In this document: positions 1 to 6,666 of the stretch, piece after piece
Position numbering within the stretch: the stretch's first letter is position 1
Layout: every line of letters begins with the position of its first letter
Origin: an uncultured Collinsella sp.
GTDB lineage: Bacteria > Actinomycetota > Coriobacteriia > Coriobacteriales > Coriobacteriaceae
Length of the DNA: 7,928 bases
Direction: 5' to 3'
NCBI GenBank assembly: GCA_900540985.1
Contig: UQIC01000053.1
Coordinates: forward strand, 1 to 7,928
Notes under the pieces: model-generated
What the model saw: the letters and a program-made list of their open reading frames with translations, nothing else
What the model was told of the DNA's origin: nothing
Database searches by the model: none
Position numbers and translations under genes: made by a program

Positions 1-34
1 GCTGCGGAAACGCGGGGTCCGTTCAGGCTGTTGC

Positions 35-53
35 GTTGAGATTGAAAATCAAC
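35..53. promoter_or_regulatory. Imperfect 19-bp palindrome, possibly Fur-like
   Basis: GTTGAGATTGAAAATCAAC is centred on base 44, with 7 of 9 positions pairing (GTTGA/TCAAC plus two inner pairs). Its size, AT content and TGA...TCA edges recall Fur-family operators: bases 37-51 match 10 of 14 fixed positions of the 7-1-7 pattern TGATAATnATTATCA. It could serve a leftward gene beginning outside the window. No gene here depends on it, so the assignment is weak. Confidence 0.22.
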
Positions 54-54
54 C

Positions 55-99
55 GTAGGTACATCTACATACCTACTACAAAAACCTGTACCTTTTTGT
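55..99. promoter_or_regulatory. Two tandem 7-8-7 inverted repeats (candidate operators)
   Basis: GTAGGTA (55-61) pairs exactly with TACCTAC (70-76), and ACAAAAA (78-84) pairs exactly with TTTTTGT (93-99). Both have 8-base spacers, one base separates the two repeats, and their centres are 23 bp apart. AGGTACA (57-63) is also repeated inverted as TGTACCT (87-93). Equal arm and spacer lengths suggest paired binding sites for a dimeric regulator, probably of a gene left of the window. They lie beyond the thrS terminators, so they are unlikely to control thrS. Confidence 0.35.
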
Positions 100-109
100 G
101 CAACAAAAA

Positions 110-134
110 AAAAGCCGCTCAACCAGCGGCTTTT
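110..134. terminator. Bidirectional intrinsic terminator
   Basis: A 10-bp perfect stem, AAAAGCCGCT (110-119) with AGCGGCTTTT (125-134), closes a 5-base loop. Reading left, the T-run is unbroken and long (nine T from the A-run at 105-113). Reading right, the tail is TTTTCTTATTTT. It can therefore back up the thrS terminator at 152-184, and could also end a rightward gene coming from outside the window. Confidence 0.75.
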
Positions 135-151
135 CTTATTTTGGTAAGAAA

Positions 152-184
152 AAAGGCGACCGCCCTTTGTGGACGGTCGCCTTT
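152..184 (-). terminator. thrS intrinsic terminator
   Basis: An 11-bp perfect stem, AAAGGCGACCG (152-162) with CGGTCGCCTTT (174-184), surrounds an 11-base loop. It starts 23 bases beyond the thrS stop. In the minus-strand direction it is followed by TTTTTTCTT, a good uridine tract. On the plus strand the tail is poor, so it is assigned to thrS. Confidence 0.85.
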
Positions 185-206
185 GTTAATTGTTGTGCAG
201 CTTGCC

Positions 207-1970
<1,764 letters not shown>

Positions 1971-2040
1971 GGGTATGTTTTCTCCTCTCGGATGCCTGAT
2001 GCAAGTGCGTGCGATGCGCTCGGCGTTTTTGACTTGCATC

Positions 2041-2068
2041 ATTATAGGCAGGTTGCCTTGGTATACAA
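2041..2068 (-). promoter_or_regulatory. thrS sigma-70-type promoter
   Basis: On the minus strand, TTGTAT (2068-2063) is followed 16 bases later by a perfect TATAAT (2046-2041). The predicted transcript would begin near 2034 and carry a leader of about 65 bases to the ATG at 1970. That is too short for a T-box or other large riboswitch. The -35 box touches the foot of the hairpin at 2070-2100. Confidence 0.7.
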
Positions 2069-2069
2069 G

Positions 2070-2100
2070 CGCCCGCCGCACCTTAATGGCACGGCGGGCG
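2070..2100 (-). terminator. GC hairpin between the zinc-ribbon gene and thrS
   Basis: CGCCCGCCG (2070-2078) pairs perfectly with CGGCGGGCG (2092-2100) around a 13-base loop. It lies about 110 bases past the stop of the upstream minus-strand gene and just before the thrS promoter. A terminator insulating thrS is the natural reading. The minus-strand tail (CTTGTAT) is only weakly T-rich, whereas the plus side has ATTTTCT, so the direction of action is uncertain. Confidence 0.5.
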
Positions 2101-2207
2101 ATTTTCTACGCATGCTTCATCGTGTGGGGCGGGGCTGCGGGGCGCGCGTGCGGCTTGTGCGTGACGCGCGGCGCCCGTGGCTTACGACCGGCCCGACGAT
2201 GGATGCG

Positions 2208-2639
2208 TTACTGAATGCGAGTTCGGCAGTAGGGGCAGACCTTCCAGTGCGCGTCGAGCGGACGATGGCAGCTGGGGCACACGTTGCGAACCTGGGTGTC
2301 GCAAACGGGGCAGACGACAAAGTCCTTCTCGATGGGGGCGCCGCACTGCGGGCAGGTGCCGTACTGGGCAAGCTGGCGCTCGCGCAGGGCCATGTCCAGC
2401 TCCTGCTCCTCGCGGTCGGCCGCGTAGGAGTGCGGGCGCAGGACCAGGTAGGCGATGAGGCCCACAAACGGGATGAGGGCGATGATGCCCCATGCCACGT
2501 AAGCGCTGGCGCCGCGGCGGCGAGCGTCGATGAACACATAGACGACCGACAGCACGTACAGGGCGATGATAAAGCCAACAAAGGCATAGATGACGCCCAT
2601 AAGCTGCGGCGACATGAGCTCGGAGATGTACTTGGACAT
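2208..2639 (-). CDS. Small membrane protein with double zinc ribbon
   Basis: 143 residues. Two hydrophobic segments (about 14-38 and 48-67) are joined by a basic loop (DARRRG, 38-43). A charged, probably helical linker follows (about 73-92, rich in Glu and Arg), then a C-terminal double zinc ribbon with four CxxC knuckles: C96/C99, C110/C113, C121/C124 and C135/C138. By the positive-inside rule the loop, and perhaps the termini, are hard to orient, so the side on which the ribbons lie is unsettled. Such zinc-ribbon (DZR-like) membrane proteins are common and of unknown function; binding of two zinc ions is the only firm prediction. The ATG at 2639 is supported by GAAAGGT (2648-2654), 8 bases upstream. 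No clear promoter was found. It diverges from the oxidoreductase operon across the repeat array, and nothing links it functionally to thrS. Confidence 0.88.
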   Translation of the reverse strand: MSKYISELMSPQLMGVIYAFVGFIIALYVLSVVYVFIDARRRGASAYVAWGIIALIPFVGLIAYLVLRPHSYAADREEQELDMALRERQLAQYGTCPQCGAPIEKDFVVCPVCDTQVRNVCPSCHRPLDAHWKVCPYCRTRIQ

Positions 2640-2738
2640 TGAGATGTACCTTTCGGAATATTTACAGTCCGGTCAAGTTTACCACGGGGTTTGTTTATGT
2701 GGGACTACGGTTGCAAGCGGGGCTGGTGCGGACACAAA

Positions 2739-3076
2739 CATCTCAATCTGTAACAGATACTCGGCAAATAAGGGTCTAGGTGTTACAGATCGAAACACAG
2801 GGGTCCCTCCCCGACTTCAATCTCGGTCTGTAACATCTTGGGCCCCAAAACCCCTCTTACTGTTACAGATCGAGACAACCAGAATCCGTCGGAAAGTTTG
2901 TCTCAACCTATAACAGAAAGGACCCAAAAACCCTGTCAGCTGTTACAGATCGAGACATACGAATAACCCGACGGGCTAACGTCTCGATCTGTAACGCGTA
3001 GGACCGCAATTCCCCTCCTACTGTTACAGACCGAGACGAACGTGCGCCTCTGGACGCAACATCTCAGTCTGTATCA
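2739..3076. repeat. Array of nine 17-bp repeats in alternating orientation
   Basis: The unit consensus is TGTTACAGATCGAGACA. Forward copies lie at 2781-2797, 2861-2877, 2941-2957 and 3022-3038. Inverted copies lie at 2739-2755, 2819-2835, 2899-2915, 2980-2996 and 3060-3076. Orientation alternates without exception. Gaps run 25, 21, 25, 21, 25, 22, 25, 21 bases, giving an 80-bp period built from two mirror halves. Most substitutions between copies are transitions; the end copies (2739, 3060) are the most worn. The gaps are not unique CRISPR-like spacers: inverted-to-forward gaps resemble one another (a CCCAAAA...CCCT core), while forward-to-inverted gaps carry small central dyads. Any neighbouring pair can fold into a 15-17-bp stem. 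The copy pair 2942-2956/2981-2995 is perfectly complementary. No ORF is credible here. The array fills most of the region between the divergent genes at 2639 and 3268. Its function is unknown: protein-binding sites, a BIME-like palindromic repeat or a structured RNA are all possible. Confidence 0.95.
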
Positions 3077-3222
3077 GGTGGCGGCGCAGACCGCGAGGTT
3101 GGATGGGAGGATCTCACGGTCTAACGTGACCGGCATACGTGCTGGGCCGGCCCTCGCCTGCCGTTGGCGGGTGTTGCGGGGCTGTTCGCCGCATTGCCGC
3201 TGCGCTGGCGGCGTTCAGACCG
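3077..3222. other. Non-coding leader region before the oxidoreductase operon
   Basis: GC-rich stretch with no supported gene. It contains a degenerate, off-phase repeat-like piece (CAGACCGCGAGG, 3087-3098), a 10-bp palindrome GGGCCGGCCC (3144-3153) and a weak hairpin GCCGC/GCGGC (3196-3200/3208-3212). No convincing -35/-10 pair is visible, although the operon promoter must lie in or near this stretch or in the array. Confidence 0.4.
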
Positions 3223-3250
3223 TAGGATAGTCCTATTGACAGCCTGTCAA
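3223..3250. promoter_or_regulatory. Two abutting palindromes, candidate operator of the oxidoreductase operon
   Basis: TAGGATAGTCCTA (3223-3235, 5-bp arms) is followed directly by TTGACAGCCTGTCAA (3236-3250), a perfect 7-1-7 palindrome. The second ends 17 bases before the GTG start. Perfect dyads of this size close to a start are typical of repressor operators (GntR, TetR or MarR type), but the family cannot be told from the site. TTGACA here is unlikely to be a -35 box, because its -10 would fall on the ribosome binding site and start codon. Confidence 0.5.
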
Positions 3251-3267
3251 CTCGTCTGGGAGGCGCC

Positions 3268-4725
3268 GTGACAGAAACGTTTGATATCGCAATTGTGGGC
3301 GCGGGCATTACCGGGTGCGCCATCGCGCGGCAGCTTGCGCGGTTTGACCTGTCCATTTGTGTGGTCGAGGCGGCCAACGATATCGCGCTGGGCGCATCGA
3401 AGGCCAACGGCGGCCTGGTGCACTCCGGCTACGATCCGGCGCCGGGCACGGTAAAGGCGCAGGTCAACGCCCGCGGCTGCGAGCTATATAGCACGTGGGC
3501 CCAGGAGCTAGGCTTTTTGTTCCGCCGCACTGGGTCGATGGTGCTGGGGTTTAACGACGAAGACCGCGCACACCTGGAGAAGCTGCGCCAGAATGGCCTG
3601 GCCAACGGCGTGCCCGAGCTGGCGATCATTGACCCCGAGCGTATCCGCGAGCTGGAACCGCGTGCCAGCGCCGACGCAACATGCGCGTTATGGTGCCCTT
3701 CGACCGGTTACGTCGACCCGTTTGAAGTTGCCATCGCCGCGCTGGAGAACGCGGTCGCCAACGGCGTGACGTTTATGCGCTCCGCACCGGTGGAGGCCAT
3801 TGAAGTTGCCGGCTCGGATGACGGGGCCGCGCGCTTTACGCTGGCAACGCCCGCCGGAGACGTGCGTTGCCGTTACCTGGTCAACGCCGCGGGCAACGGT
3901 GCCGCGAACATTTCGCATATGGCGGGGGCCGAGGAGTTCCAGATGGTCTGGCGCCAGGGCAACATCGTGGTGCTCGACAAAGAGCCGCGCGCGCTCATGC
4001 CGCTCTACCCCGTTCCCACGCCGGTGTCCAAGGGAGTTATCGTCACGGGCACCGTACACGGCAACACCGTGATTACCGCGACGGCCGCCGTGCGCGAGCC
4101 CGGCGACACACAGACCTATGCGAGCGATGTGAACACGCTGCTGACGGGGGCGCGCAAGCTGGTGCCCGATCTGGACACGCGTCGCGTGGTGCGCGCGTTT
4201 GCCGGCGGGCGCCCGGTCATTCAGGGTACGAACGACTTCTTTATTGGGCAGTCGGCCGTGGTGCCGGGGCTGTTCCAGGCGGCAGGCATTCAGTCACCGG
4301 GTGTGGCGAGCGCGCCGGCGATTGCCGAGCGCATGGAGCAGGTGCTGCGCGATGCCGGCGTGGCCCTGCGCGAACGGGACGATTGGGACCCGATTCGCCA
4401 TGCGCCGGACGATTTTGACCTCGCGCCGCTTGCACGCAAGCAAGAGCTCATTGAGTCCGATCCCGCGTGGGGGCAGATCGTCTGCCGCTGCGAGACGGTG
4501 CCCGAGGCCGAAATCGTGGCCGCGATCCGACGCCGCCCGGGCGCGGATTCGGTCGAGGGCGTCAAGCGCCGCTGTCGTGCCGGCATGGGTCGGTGCCAGA
4601 GTGGTTTTTGCCAGAGCCGCGTGGTGGCGATCCTGGCGCGCGAGCTGGGCTGCGACCCCAGCGAAGTGCTGTTGGAGGATGCCAGATCCTGGCTGGTTGA
4701 GAGACCGCTGAAGGGGGTGCGCTAG
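3268..4725 (+). CDS. GlpA-like FAD oxidoreductase with C-terminal [2Fe-2S] domain
   Basis: 485 residues in two parts. The DAO-fold FAD domain (about 5-365) has the dinucleotide motif GAGITG (11-16), the ribose-binding acidic residue E34, the HSGYDPAPGT segment (52-61) typical of anaerobic GlpA-type dehydrogenases, and FAGGRP (311-316) with R315 as a likely substrate-carboxylate or phosphate contact. A BFD-like [2Fe-2S] domain follows (about 402-465) with C406, C408, C443 and C448, plus an extra C436. Family knowledge suggests oxidation of glycerol-3-phosphate to dihydroxyacetone phosphate, with electrons leaving through the cluster; a different 2-hydroxyacid or amino acid is possible. No signal peptide or membrane segment is seen, so it is cytoplasmic or attached by partners. 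The GTG start follows GGGAGG (3258-3263) with a short 4-base gap, and the GAGITG motif then falls at the normal distance. It is first in a three-gene operon, one base from the next ATG. Confidence 0.9.
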   Translation: MTETFDIAIVGAGITGCAIARQLARFDLSICVVEAANDIALGASKANGGLVHSGYDPAPGTVKAQVNARGCELYSTWAQELGFLFRRTGSMVLGFNDEDRAHLEKLRQNGLANGVPELAIIDPERIRELEPRASADATCALWCPSTGYVDPFEVAIAALENAVANGVTFMRSAPVEAIEVAGSDDGAARFTLATPAGDVRCRYLVNAAGNGAANISHMAGAEEFQMVWRQGNIVVLDKEPRALMPLYPVPTPVSKGVIVTGTVHGNTVITATAAVREPGDTQTYASDVNTLLTGARKLVPDLDTRRVVRAFAGGRPVIQGTNDFFIGQSAVVPGLFQAAGIQSPGVASAPAIAERMEQVLRDAGVALRERDDWDPIRHAPDDFDLAPLARKQELIESDPAWGQIVCRCETVPEAEIVAAIRRRPGADSVEGVKRRCRAGMGRCQSGFCQSRVVAILARELGCDPSEVLLEDARSWLVERPLKGVR

Positions 4726-4726
4726 G

Positions 4727-6127
4727 ATGGCAACGCTTGATATGCGCGAGGGACGCGCAGAGGCAGGAGCCACGCAGGCCGTGGCAACGCAGGCCTTCGA
4801 CGTGGTCGTCATCGGAGGCGGCCCCGCCGGTATGGCAGCCGCGCTTGCCGCGCAAAAGGCCGGCGCGCGCGTGGCCATCGTTGAACGCGAACAGCATCTG
4901 GGCGGCATCCTGCGCCAGTGTATTCACCCGGGTTTTGGCCTTTCGCACTTTAAGCAGGAGCTCACCGGTCCCGAGTACGCGCAGCGCTTTATCGACCAGG
5001 TGCGTGCGACCGACATTGCGCTGTTCCTGGGCAGCATGGTGCTTGGGATTGATTTGGGCGAGGGCGGAGGCGCAGGCGACCCGGGCACGGACGAGGGCGC
5101 GGGAGACGACGCGGTCCATACCGTCACGCTCATGAGCCGTGACGGCATGTTGCAGCTCACCGGGCACGCGGTCGTCCTTGCCATGGGTTGCCGCGAGCGC
5201 ACGCGCAGCGAAATCAAGATCCCCGGCAGCCGTCCCGCCGGCGTATTTACGGCCGGCCTGGCGCAGCGATACATCAATATCGAAAACCTCAAGCCCGGCT
5301 CGCGCGCCGTCATTTTGGGCTCGGGCGACATCGGGCTTATCATGGCACGCCGCTGCACGCTCGAGGGAATTTCGGTCGAGGGCGTGTACGAGCTCATGCC
5401 GTACGCCAACGGCCTGCGCCGCAACGTCAAGAACTGCCTGGACGACTTTGGTATTCCGTTGCACCTGTCCACAACCGTTATGCGTGTGATCGGTCACGAT
5501 CGCGTGGAGGCCGTCGAGGTGAGCCAGGTCGACGATCACCTGGCGCCCATCCCGGGAACCGAACGCGTTGTTCCGTGCGACACGCTACTGCTTTCGGTGG
5601 GTCTGATTCCCGAGAACGAGCTTTCGGTGGGCGCGGGCGTTGAGCTTGACCCGCGCACGCGCGGCGCCGTGGTGGACCAAAGCTTGCAAACGGGCGTGCC
5701 TGGCATCTTTGCCTGCGGCAACGTGCTGCACGTGCACGACCTGGCCGACAACGTGACGACCGAGTCCGAGCGTGCCGGTGCGGCTGCGGCGGCGTACGCA
5801 CTGGGCCGTGGTGCTGGGGCCAATGCGGGCGCTGCGGGCCCGGGCTGTCAGCTTACGGTCTCCCCCGCCGGTATTGCGGGCTATGCACTGCCGGGACGTA
5901 TTACAGCTGTGGCGCTCACCAAACTCAACTTCCGCGTGCGCCGACCGGTCGACGCCGCTCGAGTACGCATTCTGGCAGGCGACGAGGAACTGTTTGCAGG
6001 CGAGGTCCGCCCGAGTAAACCGAGCGTCATGGAAAGCTTCCCGCTGCCGGCGAAGGTGATTCAGCGCGCACTCGACCTGGGTGTTAGCCAGATTGTCCTG
6101 TCCGTCGACCCAGTTGAGGAGGCGTAA
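4727..6127 (+). CDS. FAD/NAD(P)-dependent oxidoreductase, partner of the GlpA-like protein
   Basis: 466 residues with two dinucleotide-binding folds: GGGPAG (30-35) near the N-terminus for FAD, and GSGDIG (198-203) for NAD(P). The second FAD motif TGVPGIFACGNV (322-333) has the usual Gly-rich/Cys-Gly-Asn pattern. There is no redox CxxC pair, so it belongs with the electron-transfer partners of GlpA-type enzymes rather than with thioredoxin or lipoamide reductases. It probably passes electrons from the [2Fe-2S] subunit to NAD(P) or the reverse. It is longer than expected for the family because of a 22-residue leader, a Gly/Asp-rich insert (about 110-131) and an Ala/Gly run (about 352-373). The start is supported by AAGGGGG (4711-4717) and the one-base gap from the previous stop. 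Translation is likely coupled to both neighbours. Confidence 0.88.
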   Translation: MATLDMREGRAEAGATQAVATQAFDVVVIGGGPAGMAAALAAQKAGARVAIVEREQHLGGILRQCIHPGFGLSHFKQELTGPEYAQRFIDQVRATDIALFLGSMVLGIDLGEGGGAGDPGTDEGAGDDAVHTVTLMSRDGMLQLTGHAVVLAMGCRERTRSEIKIPGSRPAGVFTAGLAQRYINIENLKPGSRAVILGSGDIGLIMARRCTLEGISVEGVYELMPYANGLRRNVKNCLDDFGIPLHLSTTVMRVIGHDRVEAVEVSQVDDHLAPIPGTERVVPCDTLLLSVGLIPENELSVGAGVELDPRTRGAVVDQSLQTGVPGIFACGNVLHVHDLADNVTTESERAGAAAAAYALGRGAGANAGAAGPGCQLTVSPAGIAGYALPGRITAVALTKLNFRVRRPVDAARVRILAGDEELFAGEVRPSKPSVMESFPLPAKVIQRALDLGVSQIVLSVDPVEEA

Positions 6128-6131
6128 GGCC

Positions 6132-6542
6132 ATGAGCACAAACGCGATCGAAACGCTGCAGTTTCACTGCACCACCTGCCCATCCGAATGCCTCCTGACC
6201 GTAGAGGTAGAACGTGACGCAGACGGCGCCGTGGTAGAGGTGCGCTCCGTGACCGGCAACAGCTGCCCGCGCGGCGATAAATTCGCGCACCAGGAGCTCT
6301 CCTGCCCCATGCGCGTACTCACCACCACCGTGGCCGTATCCGGCGGCGACGAAGCGCTGCTGCCCGTGCGCACGGCCGAAGCCATCCCGCTGGCACTCCA
6401 CGCCCAAGCCATGGCCCTCATCCGAGACCTAGTCGTCAAAGCCCCCATCCGCATGGGCGACGTCGTGCTAGAGAACCTCCTAGACACCAACATCAACCTA
6501 ATCGCCAGCATGGACATCGACCGAGCCCAAGTAGCTAATTAG
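6132..6542 (+). CDS. DUF1667 cysteine-rich protein, third gene of the oxidoreductase operon
   Basis: 136 residues. The N-terminal third is rich in cysteine: CTTCPSEC (C13, C16, C20), NSCPRG (C45) and SCPMRV (C58). This arrangement suggests a metal or Fe-S site and is the signature of DUF1667. The C-terminal half (about 75-136) has no cysteine and forms a mixed helical region. In many anaerobes, Thermotoga and clostridia included, the family is encoded next to the same two oxidoreductases beside glycerol kinase, hence the inferred role as the small subunit of that complex. The frame opens earlier (6081), but the ATG at 6132 has an excellent GAGGAGG (6116-6122) 9 bases upstream and lies 4 bases after the previous stop. 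Late codons use CTA for leucine more than the rest of the operon does. The gene appears whole. Confidence 0.88.
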   Translation: MSTNAIETLQFHCTTCPSECLLTVEVERDADGAVVEVRSVTGNSCPRGDKFAHQELSCPMRVLTTTVAVSGGDEALLPVRTAEAIPLALHAQAMALIRDLVVKAPIRMGDVVLENLLDTNINLIASMDIDRAQVAN

Positions 6543-6567
6543 GGACGGGGCTCTTTTAGCTACCCCG
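6531..6567 (+). terminator. Possible hairpin at the end of the oxidoreductase operon
   Basis: GTAGCTA (6531-6537, overlapping the last codons) pairs with TAGCTAC (6557-6563). Alternatively CGGGG (6546-6550) pairs with CCCCG (6563-6567). The two are mutually exclusive at one base. Neither is followed by a T-run, so factor-independent termination is doubtful. Confidence 0.3.
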
Positions 6568-6634
6568 CCATCCACCCCGCCCTCCTCCGCAGTTGCGGTG
6601 AAATACGGACTGTTGGGGGTGCGGACAGAAAGTT

Positions 6635-6651
6635 GGACCGCGGGGCGGTCC
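6635..6651 (+). promoter_or_regulatory. Hairpin in the transposase leader
   Basis: GGACCGC (6635-6641) and GCGGTCC (6645-6651) form a perfect 7-bp stem with a GGG loop, ending 5 bases before the ribosome binding site. Such leader hairpins in insertion sequences can limit transposase expression when transcription enters from outside; that role is inferred. Confidence 0.4.
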
Positions 6652-6666
6652 GGACTGGAGGTTCGC

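Noticed and set aside
1971..2040. A T-box riboswitch controlling thrS.
   Set aside because: The predicted leader is about 65 bases and no T-box-like sequence or anti-terminator was seen.
1971..2081. An N-terminal extension of ThrRS by 37 residues.
   Set aside because: It would cross the TATAAT promoter and reach the hairpin, has no TGS similarity, and the ATG at 1970 has a strong ribosome binding site.
2739..3076. A CRISPR array.
   Set aside because: Repeats are only 17 bp and alternate in orientation, gaps are 21-25 bp and partly similar to each other, and no cas gene is present.
2739..3076. A plasmid-type iteron origin or a DnaA-box cluster.
   Set aside because: Iterons are direct repeats; these alternate. 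The unit does not contain the DnaA box TTATNCACA, and no replication gene lies nearby.
3236..3241. TTGACA as the -35 box of the oxidoreductase operon.
   Set aside because: A -10 box at normal spacing would fall near 3259-3264, on the ribosome binding site, and no TATAAT-like sequence is there. The hexamer is better explained as one arm of the palindrome.
4562..5539. A 325-codon minus-strand open frame across the junction of the two oxidoreductase genes.
   Set aside because: It is antisense to two well-supported genes and shows no domain or ribosome binding site; it is a shadow of GC-rich coding sequence.
6598..6666. An upstream GTG start of the transposase at 6598.
   Set aside because: It would begin outside the proposed left tip of the element and has no good ribosome binding site, whereas the ATG at 6667 has TGGAGG 5 bases upstream.
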